45,605 nt of DNA. Source: JBOHNM01 sp050730675 (GTDB lineage Bacteria; Planctomycetota; Phycisphaerae; Phycisphaerales; UBA1924). The translations under genes were made by a program, and so were the position numbers. How positions within the stretch are numbered: the first letter of the stretch is position 1; each line of letters starts with the position of its first letter. The DNA lies in assembly GCA_050730675.1 (NCBI GenBank), contig JBOHNM010000012.1, forward strand, positions 1 through 45,605, given 5' to 3'. A model generated the notes under the pieces. It was not told where the DNA came from, did no database searches, and saw nothing but the letters and a program-made list of their open reading frames with translations. Shown here in pieces: positions 1-8,564 of the stretch.

Positions 1-733
1 GCTCCACTCGCCCCCACCCGCACTCCGGGCACCCCGACTGCGTCTGCCCGCTCAGGTCATACCCGCACTTTTCGCACGCGCCCTTGCGCTTCCGCCGTGA
101 ACGCCGCCAGGCGGCGAACCCGACGAGCGCCACGCTCCATAGCACCGCGTACACCACCGTGTTCACCGCAAACCCGCTCCACAACGGCGTCAGCGGCAGC
201 GCCCGCGCCTGCCCCGCGCGGCTCCCGCCATTGATCACCCAATGCGTCGAAACCTGGATCCCGTCCATCGCTTGGTACGGCGGCCCCGCCAACGGCGGCG
301 GCGCCATCCAGAACGCATCGTGCAGCCGCGCACGCATCGCGATCAGCGGCCACCCCGTCGCGATCTCGAACACCTGCTGGCTGTGCGGCGATCCCGTCAC
401 CGGCACCTGCGACATCAGCCGCTCCGGCTCCCCCGGCTCCGCCAGCGCACACCACACCGGAAACGCCGCGCTCTTGGCCGCCTGATCCCTCGCCCAATCC
501 ATATCCGTGCCCTTGGACTGGACCGACCAGTACACCTGCTCCATCCCCGGCCCCGCGCTGCGGCCGAAACTCAGTGCCTTTCCGCTCTGCACCACCCACC
601 CCTGAGTCACCGGCGAGCCGACGGTGTAGGACCAGACCGCGATGGACCACGAAACCGCGACAGTGGTCAACGCGCCCGCAACCGCGGCCAACGCCAGCAA
701 CCTCAAGGCACGCGATACCCGCGACCGCCCCAT
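1..733 (-). CDS. Two-TM membrane protein with C-terminal zinc ribbon (3' end outside window)
   Basis: Function unknown. The reading frame starts at the ATG at 733 and is still open at base 1, giving about 244 visible codons. A hydrophobic segment follows a short basic start (about residues 8-28). An extracytoplasmic stretch of about 150 residues comes next, then a second membrane segment (about 190-212), a basic RRSRRKRK stop-transfer stretch and a zinc ribbon CEKCGYDLSG...GCPECGWG. The two Cys pairs should bind one Zn2+ on the cytoplasmic side. The same architecture recurs at 33775-34440, and degraded at 18094-18407 and 20808-21482. The gene starts 55 nt after the stop of the methylisocitrate lyase gene on the same strand, so co-transcription is possible. 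The fold and motif are seen; any sensing or regulatory role is only a guess. Confidence 0.75.
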   Translation of the reverse strand, partial: MGRSRVSRALRLLALAAVAGALTTVAVSWSIAVWSYTVGSPVTQGWVVQSGKALSFGRSAGPGMEQVYWSVQSKGTDMDWARDQAAKSAAFPVWCALAEPGEPERLMSQVPVTGSPHSQQVFEIATGWPLIAMRARLHDAFWMAPPPLAGPPYQAMDGIQVSTHWVINGGSRAGQARALPLTPLWSGFAVNTVVYAVLWSVALVGFAAWRRSRRKRKGACEKCGYDLSGQTQSGCPECGWGRVE

Positions 734-788
734 ATGCGGAGTCTACCGGGAGCCGCGTCAGTCAGTTTCACCAGAGACGAACCCGCTC

Positions 789-1697
789 CTACCTCACCGG
801 AAACTCCCAAGGCACCCCCGGCTTGTACCCCACCAGCCCATAAAGCTCCTGCCGCGTCTGCATCTGGTCCACAAACCCCGCCACCGTCCCCTCGCTCTTG
901 AGCTGCGCCAAAGCCCGCGTCACGGCTCCCATCGCCGTCCGCAGCAGACTCACGGGATAAATCACGCACGAGTACCCCATGCTCTGGAACTTCGCCAGCG
1001 GGATCAGCGGCGTCTTCCCGAACTCCGTCATGTTCGCCAGCATGTACACACGCTTGTGCCCGGCGCTTGCGTGCGCTCCGGGCGGGTTCATGGCCGCGGC
1101 AAAGCGTGCGAACTCCTCCTCGCTCGCCAACCCCTCCGGAAAGATCATCTCCGCCCCCGCCGCCACATACGCCCGTGCCCGCGCCACCGCCGCCTCAAAC
1201 CCCTCCACCCCGCGTGCATCGGTCCTCGCGCACACGATCAGCCCCGGCTGGTTCGATGTGCCGATGTCCCGCGCCGCCAGCGCCGCCCACTCCACCTTCT
1301 CCACCATGTGGTCCTGCGGCACCAGCTCCTTTCCATCCAGGTGCCCGCACCGCTTGGGGAACTCCTGATCCTCCAGGTGCAGCCCCGCGGCGCCCGCCCT
1401 CGCATAATCGATCACCGTCCGACGCACCATCTCGGCCTCGCCGAACCCCGTGTCCGCATCCGCGATCACCGGCAGTCCCGACGAATCCTGTACCTCGCGG
1501 ATCACACGGCAGAAATGCTCCAGCGACAGCACCCCCACGTCCGGCACGCCCGCGCAGACGCTCGTCGCCGCACCGCTCACATATGTCGCTTCAAACCCCG
1601 CTTGCGCCACCGCCCGCGCGCACAGGCCGTTGTACGACCCCGGCATCGCCACACACCCCTTGTCCATCAACGAACGCAGCTTCGCGGCCTGACTCAT
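789..1697 (-). CDS. prpB: 2-methylisocitrate lyase (PrpB)
   Basis: Cleaves 2-methylisocitrate to pyruvate and succinate, the last step of the methylcitrate cycle for propionyl-CoA disposal. The 302-residue product matches the usual PrpB length (about 295) and belongs to the isocitrate lyase/PEP mutase TIM-barrel superfamily. Visible signatures are the Mg-binding DADTGFG, the loop KRCGHLDGK that carries the catalytic Cys, ARTDA, AEMIFPE, the substrate-pocket stretch LANMTEFG and the C-terminal QTRQELY typical of PrpB rather than isocitrate lyase. I start at the ATG at 1697 because homology begins there; the frame runs open further upstream but that part looks non-coding. No prpC or prpD is in the window, so the pathway is completed elsewhere or the enzyme serves another 2-methylisocitrate source. 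Confidence 0.93.
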   Translation of the reverse strand: MSQAAKLRSLMDKGCVAMPGSYNGLCARAVAQAGFEATYVSGAATSVCAGVPDVGVLSLEHFCRVIREVQDSSGLPVIADADTGFGEAEMVRRTVIDYARAGAAGLHLEDQEFPKRCGHLDGKELVPQDHMVEKVEWAALAARDIGTSNQPGLIVCARTDARGVEGFEAAVARARAYVAAGAEMIFPEGLASEEEFARFAAAMNPPGAHASAGHKRVYMLANMTEFGKTPLIPLAKFQSMGYSCVIYPVSLLRTAMGAVTRALAQLKSEGTVAGFVDQMQTRQELYGLVGYKPGVPWEFPVR

Positions 1698-1779
1698 GCC
1701 CGAGTGTAGTAGCGTGACGCTCACTTGCTCCTGTTCCCTTTGTCCCTCCATCTCTCCGCCACTTCTTCTACACTCCCTC

Positions 1780-3198
1780 ATGCTCCCCCTCACCCCCCTC
1801 TTCCTCTCCGCCTTCCTCGCCGCCGTCCCTCCGCTCCCGACGCAAGACGCCGCCGCCGTCACCGCCGAAGTCTCCCCCGACCGCCTCGCCGCCGACATCA
1901 ACAAGCTCGTCTCCTTCGGCACGCGACACTCCCTCTCTCCCAAGCAGGAAAACCGCGGCATCCACGCCGCATGCGATTGGATGGTCGCCGAGCTGCAGAA
2001 GCTCGCAACCGAAAACAACGGCCGCGTCAACGTCGCCGTCCAGACCTTCACGCCTCCCAAGTCCGCCCGCATCCCCGTCGCGGGCGCCGAGCTCTCCAAC
2101 ATCATCGTCGCCATCCCCGGCCGCGCCGTCGAAATCCGCCGCACCGGCGACGCCGACGCCGACCGCAAGGAATTGATGACGCGCCTCCCCTCCCTCAAGC
2201 GCGTCTGCATCATCGCCCACTACGACTCGCGCAACGGCGAGGCCAACGACACCGAGAAGGATGCGCCCGGCGCCAACGACAACGGCTCCGGCACCGCCGC
2301 CGCGCTTGAGATCATCCGCGTCCTCGCCAAACGCGCCCCCCTCGACCACAGCGTCGTGTTCGTTCTCACCGCCGGTGAGGAGCAGGGTCTCCTCGGCGCC
2401 AAGTTCCTCGTCGATGTCATCAAGGGCCACGGGGAGCAGATCGTCGGCGTCCTCAACATGGACATCGTCGGCGACCCCACCGGCACCCCGCGCGACGACG
2501 GAACCATCCCCGTCACCCGCGACAAGGTCCGCCTGTTCAGCGAGGGCATCCCCAGGAACCCCACCGCCGAGCAACTCGCCCAGATCAAGGCCAATAGCGC
2601 TGAGAGCGACAGCTCCAGCCGCCAGCTCGCCCGCTACATCGCGGAGATCTCCGCCGCCCAGCGCCTCGACGTCCAGCCCATCCTCGTATTCCGCCAGGAC
2701 CGCTACCTCCGCGGCGGCGACCACATCCCCTACAACGACGAGGGCTTCCCCGCCGTCCGCTTCTCCCAAGTCAACGAGAACTACGCCCGTCAGCACCAGT
2801 ACATCACCGACAAGACCGGCGATACACCCAATTTCGTGGACAAGAATTACCTCGCAGGCGTCACCCGCGTCGTCGCGGTCTCCGCCTTCCACCTCGCCGC
2901 CGCCCCGCCCGCTCCCGAAAAGGTCCGCATCGTCACCGCCGACCTCGGCGTCAAGACCGCCCTCCGCTGGACCCTCCCACCGCCCCCGCTTGGCGAACTC
3001 GCCCCCGGCGACGTCGCCGGCTACGAGATCGTCTGGCGTGAAACCACCAGCCCCACCTGGCAGCACGCCAAGGACGTCGGCCGCGTCGGCGAAATCACCG
3101 TCGAGATCAGCAAGGACGACCACTTCTTCGGGGTGCGCTCCTACGACTCCCGCGGCTACCGCAGCCCCGTCGTCTTCGCCATGGCCTCAAAATCCTGA
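1780..3198 (+). CDS. Secreted M28 family zinc aminopeptidase-like peptidase
   Basis: The 472-residue protein begins with a hydrophobic signal peptide (LPLTPLFLSAFLAAVPPLP) and carries a complete M28 di-zinc site: H147 in AHYDS, D167 in GANDNGSG, catalytic/ligand E200-E201 in TAGEEQG, D228 in NMDIVG and H315 in GGDHIPY. It is expected to remove N-terminal residues from peptides outside the cytoplasm. The last 75 or so residues look like a fibronectin type III-like beta domain (ALRWTLPPP...GYEIVW). I chose the ATG at 1780 because it is followed directly by the signal peptide; an earlier in-frame ATG at 1696 would overlap the start of prpB and adds no recognisable sequence. The upstream 50 nt are unusually pyrimidine-rich. 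Substrate specificity cannot be read from the sequence. Confidence 0.88.
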   Translation: MLPLTPLFLSAFLAAVPPLPTQDAAAVTAEVSPDRLAADINKLVSFGTRHSLSPKQENRGIHAACDWMVAELQKLATENNGRVNVAVQTFTPPKSARIPVAGAELSNIIVAIPGRAVEIRRTGDADADRKELMTRLPSLKRVCIIAHYDSRNGEANDTEKDAPGANDNGSGTAAALEIIRVLAKRAPLDHSVVFVLTAGEEQGLLGAKFLVDVIKGHGEQIVGVLNMDIVGDPTGTPRDDGTIPVTRDKVRLFSEGIPRNPTAEQLAQIKANSAESDSSSRQLARYIAEISAAQRLDVQPILVFRQDRYLRGGDHIPYNDEGFPAVRFSQVNENYARQHQYITDKTGDTPNFVDKNYLAGVTRVVAVSAFHLAAAPPAPEKVRIVTADLGVKTALRWTLPPPPLGELAPGDVAGYEIVWRETTSPTWQHAKDVGRVGEITVEISKDDHFFGVRSYDSRGYRSPVVFAMASKS

Positions 3199-3386
3199 CC
3201 AATGCGAGCATCTGGCGACTTGGGCAACCTGACCCCATCACACGCCTGTCGCTTGATTCCATTAGGGAAATACATGGAACCCCGCGTAGCCTTCTGACGA
3301 AACTGGTGGCACGATTGACCACCGGCGGCCAGCGCCGCCGAACGCATCGGGGTTTCCGGGGCAATCGCCCCGGCGGGAGTCAGCGC

Positions 3387-5582
3387 TTGAACTTCACCAC
3401 GACCGAAATCGGGCGGCGCTGCCGCGTCTTGACCACCGCACTCCTCGCGTCCGTCGCCGCCCTCGCCGCGACCGCCGGCACACGCGCCGACGACCGCATC
3501 CCCGACGCCCTCGCCAAGCAGGCGCAGGCCGACCAGATCTCCATCCAGCAACTCGCCTTCACCGCCCGCCCCGATGACGAGTGGTTCGCCACCGTCCGCC
3601 TCGGCGGCCAAGCCGTCACCCTCCAGCTCGCCCCCCACAGTCTCCGCTCACTCGATTCCCGCCTCCTCTGCCAGACCGCCGACGGCATGATCGAGCGCCC
3701 ACTCCCGCCCGCCGCCACGTACCGCGGCCGCGTCCTCGGCCGCCCCGGCTCTCTCGTCGCCCTCTCCTTCATCGCCGGCCAGGCCAACGCCATGATCGAC
3801 CTCGGTGGCGGTGAAACCTGGTGGCTCCAGCCCATGTCCGACTTCGACTCCGCCGCCGACCGCGGTGCGTACGCCGTCTACCCGCGCAGCGCGATCAACC
3901 CCCTCGAAGGCGCGTGCGGCGGTGAGATCGATTCCGGCCTCGTTGACGCCGCCGGCCCCGGCACCACCGGCAACTGCATCCGCCTGGCGCAGATCGCCTT
4001 CGATGCCGACTTCGAGTTCTTCACCCAGTACGGCTCGGTCACCACCGACGCCGTCGCCGGCATCGAGAGCGTCCTCAACGGCGTCGCCGCCATCTACAAC
4101 CGCGACGTCAACGTTGACTTCACCATCACCACCACCATCGTCCGCGAAACCGACGTCATCTACACCGGCGGCACCTCCGCCACACTCCTCGGTTCGGTCG
4201 ATAACGAGTGGTCCGCCAACAACGGCGCGATCACCCGCGACACGGTCCACCTCCTCACCGGCAAAGCCACCGGCGGCACCCTCGGCGTCGCCTTCCTCAA
4301 CGCCCTCTGCAGCAACAACGTCGCCTACGGCTGGTCCCAGTCGCGCACCACCACCGCCATGGCCTCGCGCGTCGGCGTCACCGCCCACGAGATCGGCCAC
4401 AACTTCAACGCCAGCCACTGCGACGGCGACCCCGACTGCTCCATCATGTGCTCCGGCCTCGGCGGCTGCGCCGGCAACATCACCAAGTTCTCCTTCCGCT
4501 CTGTAAACTCCATCCGCGCCAAGGCCGCCAGTTCCGGCTGCCTCCAGTCCGTCGCCGCCGTCACCGATCCGCTCGTTCCCGGCGCCGACAACGACTTCTT
4601 CACCATCTCCAATAACGCCGTCGCCGCCACCTTCGACGTCATGTCCAACGACGGCGACGGCAACTGCCAGACCATCTCTATCCAGACCTTCGCCGCAACC
4701 TCCAACGACGGCGCCGTGATCACCCGCTCGGTCGGCTCCGGCCCCAACGGCCGCGACCGCTTGGTGTACACCCCACCCTTCCCCGACTCCTCCGGCCTTG
4801 ACTCCTTCACCTACACCCTCGCCGACTCGGGCGGCTCCACGGCCACCGCCACCGTCTACATCGACGACACCTTCCAGCTCCCCGCCCAGCCCATCACCTC
4901 CCTCTCAGCCAACGGCCTCGACGCCGCCTACTACGTGGTGCCCACCACCATCTCCGTCCTCCCCAACTTTGCGTCGCTCACGCCCTACCTCCATGCCAAC
5001 GTCCCCAACCTCGCCTACTCGTCCACCAACGGCGCCTTCGCCAACAGCGGCCGCACCAACCAGGTCGCCGCCGTCTTCACCGGCTACTTCATCGCGCCCG
5101 TCGCCGGCAAGTACACCTTCTACACCCAGTCCGACGACGGCTCGAACATGTACTTCGGCAACAACCGCACCGTCTCCAACGACGGCGTCCACGGCATGAC
5201 CGAACGCAGCGGCTACGTCTACCTCGCCGCCGGCAACCACCCCTTCCGCGTCGAGTTCTTCGAGAACTCCGGCGGCGCCGGCCTGGTCGTCAGCGTCGTC
5301 GGCCCAAGCGGCAGCGGCCTCGAAACCAAGGCCGCAATCGCCACCACCAGCCTCCTCCGCCGCATCCCCTGCCCCGCCGATGTCGCCACCGTCGGCGGCA
5401 GCGCCGGCGCAGACTTCCTCGTCACCCCCGACGACCTCGTCGCCTTCCTCGCCGCCTTCTTCGCCAACAACCTCGCTATGGCCGACATCGTCGGCCCCGG
5501 CGGCAGCGGCGGCCCCGACGGCCAGATCACCGTCGACGACCTCGTCGCGTACCTCTCGCGCTTCTTCGCCCCCTGCCCATAA
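3387..5582 (+). CDS. Secreted reprolysin-like metalloprotease with PA14 and GC-type dockerin domains
   Basis: A modular exported protease of 731 residues. After a signal peptide (about 1-33) and a reprolysin prodomain-like region comes a metzincin catalytic domain with the zinc site HEIGHNFNASH (about residue 334). A Cys-rich stretch follows, then a cadherin-like beta domain rich in Asp/Asn (about 400-490), a PA14 domain (about 505-655; SDDGSNMYF, YVYLAAGNHPFRVEF) and a C-terminal GC-type dockerin starting CPADVATVGG with two D-D-L helices and ending FFAPCP. I start at the TTG at 3387: GGAG lies 7 nt upstream and a good signal peptide follows. A GTG at 3306 gives a 27-residue longer form without a ribosome site. 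The dockerin suggests assembly on a surface scaffold by analogy with cellulosomes; the partner is not in the window. Confidence 0.88.
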   Translation: MNFTTTEIGRRCRVLTTALLASVAALAATAGTRADDRIPDALAKQAQADQISIQQLAFTARPDDEWFATVRLGGQAVTLQLAPHSLRSLDSRLLCQTADGMIERPLPPAATYRGRVLGRPGSLVALSFIAGQANAMIDLGGGETWWLQPMSDFDSAADRGAYAVYPRSAINPLEGACGGEIDSGLVDAAGPGTTGNCIRLAQIAFDADFEFFTQYGSVTTDAVAGIESVLNGVAAIYNRDVNVDFTITTTIVRETDVIYTGGTSATLLGSVDNEWSANNGAITRDTVHLLTGKATGGTLGVAFLNALCSNNVAYGWSQSRTTTAMASRVGVTAHEIGHNFNASHCDGDPDCSIMCSGLGGCAGNITKFSFRSVNSIRAKAASSGCLQSVAAVTDPLVPGADNDFFTISNNAVAATFDVMSNDGDGNCQTISIQTFAATSNDGAVITRSVGSGPNGRDRLVYTPPFPDSSGLDSFTYTLADSGGSTATATVYIDDTFQLPAQPITSLSANGLDAAYYVVPTTISVLPNFASLTPYLHANVPNLAYSSTNGAFANSGRTNQVAAVFTGYFIAPVAGKYTFYTQSDDGSNMYFGNNRTVSNDGVHGMTERSGYVYLAAGNHPFRVEFFENSGGAGLVVSVVGPSGSGLETKAAIATTSLLRRIPCPADVATVGGSAGADFLVTPDDLVAFLAAFFANNLAMADIVGPGGSGGPDGQITVDDLVAYLSRFFAPCP

Positions 5583-5657
5583 ATGTGGCATCGTAGGCCG
5601 CTCTGGGCGTAGTGTGGTCGGGTGTCCAAGCCCGTTAAGCGAGTATCAACCAAGGGG

Positions 5658-6779
5658 TCACGCGGCCGGCACCGGCTGATGCGCGTGCAGGAACCACCGC
5701 TCGATCAGCACGCGCCGTGAGAACCATCGCGTCGCAAAGAGGTACGCCGCGGCCCGCGTCTTCAGCCACGACAGATGCCCATCTTGGCCCGAGGCTCCAG
5801 GTTCTCTCGCCCCAAAACGGCGCGTGATCTGATCCGCATACGACCGCAGCTTCAACTCTGAGTAGTCGCCCCGCGCCGCCAGCAGCGCCTCGGCCGCCAA
5901 CATCCCCGACTCGACGGCCGGGCGTATCCCCTCACCGCTGCACGGATAGGCCAGACCCGCCGCATCGCCGATGAGCAGGAACCCGTCTCCCGCAATCCGC
6001 CGCACGGCATGCCCGTACAGGATGTACGCATGGCCATGCAGCCGTTCAGGCGCGTCGAGCGGAATCCGTCCCTGCTCCTTCATAAGGCGACAGAACGCGG
6101 CGGCGTGCTCGGCCAGACGATGATCGTCCTCCCGCCCCAGTCCGATGTTCAGGTATTCGCCCTTGCGGAAGCACCAGCCGTACCCCTTGAGGTCGGGGCA
6201 GAAATACAACTCGGGCACTTCCGCGTGCACGGCGCACTCCGCCGCCTGACGTTCATCCAACCGGAATTCAATCTCCTGCGCCGCAACGATGAGCTCCTTG
6301 CCGTCTGTCATGCCGCCCAGCGCCCGAGCGACCGGGCAGAAATGCCCCCCCGCACCGACAAGCACCGACGCTCGGATCGACCCATTGACGAGCCATGAGT
6401 CCCCGGTGCGCTCGATGGACTCCGTTCGCTCCCCCAACAGCAGGCGGGCGCCGCTCCGGTCGAGAAGGTAATGATCAAACTCGCAGCGGCGGATGCCATA
6501 GCTCACCGGCTGGCGGTATTCCGTGAGCACCACTCTGCCGCCGAGCACACCGGTTCGGAAACCCGTGATCGGTTGGAAAACCCGCGTCGCGGCGTACTCC
6601 GCGGTGTCGAGCCGAAGTTCCTCAACGACCGCCGGTGTGATCCAGCCTGCGCACGTCTTGTCCCTCGGGAACGTCCGCTTGTCGAGCACGACCACATCTA
6701 CACCGCGATCCCGCAGGCGCTGGGCGCATGTCGAGCCCGCCGGCCCGCCGCCCACGATCAGTACCTCGCATGAATCCAT
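5658..6779 (-). CDS. FAD-dependent oxidoreductase, geranylgeranyl reductase family
   Basis: A 373-residue flavoprotein with an N-terminal Rossmann FAD site (VLIVGGGPAGSTCAQRL), a family-typical CAGWITP stretch and the second FAD motif FLLIGDAAGLAYPCSGEGI. Members of this p-hydroxybenzoate-hydroxylase-like family reduce isoprenoid double bonds or oxidise carotenoid, quinone and lipid substrates. It is the last gene of a minus-strand operon, 12 nt after a cyclopropane-synthase-type gene, which in turn follows a FabZ-like gene. In that setting a reductase acting on an unsaturated or methylenated acyl chain is my preferred reading, but prenyl-lipid reduction is equally compatible with the family. 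The start ATG at 6779 is immediately followed by the FAD motif. Confidence 0.85.
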   Translation of the reverse strand: MDSCEVLIVGGGPAGSTCAQRLRDRGVDVVVLDKRTFPRDKTCAGWITPAVVEELRLDTAEYAATRVFQPITGFRTGVLGGRVVLTEYRQPVSYGIRRCEFDHYLLDRSGARLLLGERTESIERTGDSWLVNGSIRASVLVGAGGHFCPVARALGGMTDGKELIVAAQEIEFRLDERQAAECAVHAEVPELYFCPDLKGYGWCFRKGEYLNIGLGREDDHRLAEHAAAFCRLMKEQGRIPLDAPERLHGHAYILYGHAVRRIAGDGFLLIGDAAGLAYPCSGEGIRPAVESGMLAAEALLAARGDYSELKLRSYADQITRRFGAREPGASGQDGHLSWLKTRAAAYLFATRWFSRRVLIERWFLHAHQPVPAA

Positions 6780-6791
6780 AGTTTGCGGCCC

Positions 6792-8045
6792 TCATTCTCC
6801 GTGCCGATAGAGGTGCTCTCGCGTGAACGGCACATGGTCGTTGGTCACGCGGGAGAACGTCACCTGGAACAACTGCATCCACCCCGTCAGAAACGCCGCT
6901 CGCGATCCGGCAAGGTACATCCGCCACATGCGGACAAACCGCTCATCGAACATCTCACGCACTCGGTCCCGTTGGCGCTCGAATCGTTCCAGCCAGTGCC
7001 GCAGCGTCTCAGCGTAGTGGGGCCGGAGATTCTCGACATCCAGCGCCACCAGCGCGTTCGACTCGAAGATGTCCATCATCTCGCCAAGCGAGGGGACGTA
7101 CGCGCCAGGAAAAATGTGCGTCGTCGTCCACGAATCCACCGGCATCGGACGCGGCCGCCCGATGGAGTGGATAAGGCCGCGCCCCGATGGTGTAAGGCAT
7201 CGGTTGACGATCGCGCCGAACTCCCGATAGTGGCGTGGCCCAACGTGCTCGAGCATGCCGACTGAAACAAAGGCGTCAAACTTGCCGCTGATGTTGCGGT
7301 AGTCGTCCTCGATGAACTCGACCTGTGACCCCAGGCCCGCGGCCGTGGCTCGCTCGCGGGCGAGCATGATCTGCTCGTGGGAGACGTTGAACGCCTTGAC
7401 ATGTACGCCATAACGACGCGCCATGTACAGCGCCAGCGATCCCCATCCGCACCCCGCTTCCACGACGGTCTCCCCGAGGCGCAAACAAACCTTGCGGCAC
7501 ACATGCTCCATCTTGGCTTCCTGCGCGGCCTCGAGTGACACGTCGGTCCGCGGGAAATAGGCGCACGTGTAGACCATGCTCTCGTCGAGCCACAATCGAT
7601 AGAAGTCATTGCCAAGGTCGTAGTGATGACCGGCATTGGCCCGGGCACGCGACAGCGAGTTCAGTGGGAGCTTGCGAAACCGACTCGCGCTTCGCGTGGC
7701 GAATGTCCCGTCGAATGACTGCACCCGGTAGAGCGCCTCCAGGAAGCCGACCAAGTCTCCCTCGACGTCCATGCGCCCGCTGCTGTACAACTCGCCGAAC
7801 TGAAACTCGGGATCCATCGCGAGCCGGTAGAGACTGCCGCGATCATGGAGGACAATCCGCACGATCGCCGGCCCATCGCCGCTGGCAATCGTCTCCCCAT
7901 TCCACAGAGTGACCCGCAAGGGAGGACAGTGTTCACGCTCGAGCATCCGACGGACCATCCATCGCTCAAACGGAAGCACGCCGGCGCCCGACCGCATGCC
8001 GGCATCGGTGGTCGGATCAGCCAAGAGCTGGGAACGCTCCGCCAT
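6792..8045 (-). CDS. cfa: Cyclopropane-fatty-acyl-phospholipid synthase family methyltransferase
   Basis: An S-adenosylmethionine-dependent enzyme of 417 residues that should add a methylene or methyl group to the double bond of membrane phospholipid acyl chains. The SAM site is VVEAGCGWGSLALYMA; the family signature HYDLGNDFYRLWLD precedes it. The residues that hold bicarbonate in E. coli Cfa appear conserved: Cys in YTCAYF, Glu in GMLEHVG, His and Ile in IHSIG, and Tyr in PHYAETL. Length and the C-terminal helix (MYLAGSRAAFL...QVTFSR) are normal. It lies 27 nt after the hotdog gene and 12 nt before the flavoprotein gene, which indicates one transcript. The product could be a cyclopropane, or a methylene intermediate later reduced to a methyl branch; sequence alone does not decide. 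Confidence 0.9.
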   Translation of the reverse strand: MAERSQLLADPTTDAGMRSGAGVLPFERWMVRRMLEREHCPPLRVTLWNGETIASGDGPAIVRIVLHDRGSLYRLAMDPEFQFGELYSSGRMDVEGDLVGFLEALYRVQSFDGTFATRSASRFRKLPLNSLSRARANAGHHYDLGNDFYRLWLDESMVYTCAYFPRTDVSLEAAQEAKMEHVCRKVCLRLGETVVEAGCGWGSLALYMARRYGVHVKAFNVSHEQIMLARERATAAGLGSQVEFIEDDYRNISGKFDAFVSVGMLEHVGPRHYREFGAIVNRCLTPSGRGLIHSIGRPRPMPVDSWTTTHIFPGAYVPSLGEMMDIFESNALVALDVENLRPHYAETLRHWLERFERQRDRVREMFDERFVRMWRMYLAGSRAAFLTGWMQLFQVTFSRVTNDHVPFTREHLYRHGE

Positions 8046-8072
8046 GTCACGCCTCCCGCAGCCACCCGACCA

Positions 8073-8564
8073 TCAGAGCACCACACCCGCAATACGGCTC
8101 TCGAACGCCACGCGTTCGTTCACCATTCCGTGGATCTGGCACACGAATCTCTTTGGGGTCCATCGCACCTCTTCACAAATGAGGTAAAGGTCCTGACCCG
8201 GCCGTACCGCGTTCCTGAATGAGCACTGATCGATACGGGCAAACGCAGGTGTCTGTGGAACGGTGCTCCGGCTGTTGTGGAGATAGCAGGCGAGCTGCGC
8301 CCCCGCTTCGGCCAGCAGCACTCCCGGCATGACCGGGTCTCCCGGGAAATGCCCCGAGGTCCAGAACTCATCGGCGCGAACGTGCTTGATCGCCACACCG
8401 CGATCAAACCCATCGGACGTCCACAGCACACGATCGAGCAGCAGCATGATCCCTCGGTGCGGGACCTTCGTTTCGATCTGCGCCCGTCCACGCGGAGCCG
8501 TATGCCGGAGCGCATGCTCCAGCACCCCCAGTACCACACTGCCAGCGTCTTGTGTTCTGTCCAT
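8073..8564 (-). CDS. FabZ-like hotdog-fold 3-hydroxyacyl-ACP dehydratase
   Basis: A 163-residue single-hotdog protein. The active-site helix region GHFPGDPVMPGVLLAEAGAQ contains the FabZ catalytic His (HFPG) and the Glu (LAEAGAQ), so dehydratase chemistry on 3-hydroxyacyl-ACP is likely. The N-terminal PHRGIMLLLDRV matches the usual PHRyPFLLVDRV. The start at 8564 (ATG) has GAGG about 8 nt upstream; a longer frame to 8624 lacks a good ribosome site. It is the first gene of the operon with cfa and the flavoprotein, not beside lpxA/lpxD as housekeeping fabZ often is, so I think it is a dedicated copy for a specialised lipid. Alternatively it could be a thioesterase-like hotdog. Confidence 0.82.
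   Translation of the reverse strand: MDRTQDAGSVVLGVLEHALRHTAPRGRAQIETKVPHRGIMLLLDRVLWTSDGFDRGVAIKHVRADEFWTSGHFPGDPVMPGVLLAEAGAQLACYLHNSRSTVPQTPAFARIDQCSFRNAVRPGQDLYLICEEVRWTPKRFVCQIHGMVNERVAFESRIAGVVL

Noticed and set aside
1698..2213. 172-residue N-terminal extension of methylisocitrate lyase
   Set aside because: Family sequence starts at 1697; the extension overlaps the M28 gene and has no homology or ribosome site.
1768..3123. Long open frame on the minus strand opposite the M28 peptidase gene
   Set aside because: Gly/Asp/Val-rich antisense shadow of a high-GC gene; the plus-strand frame has a signal peptide and full metal site.
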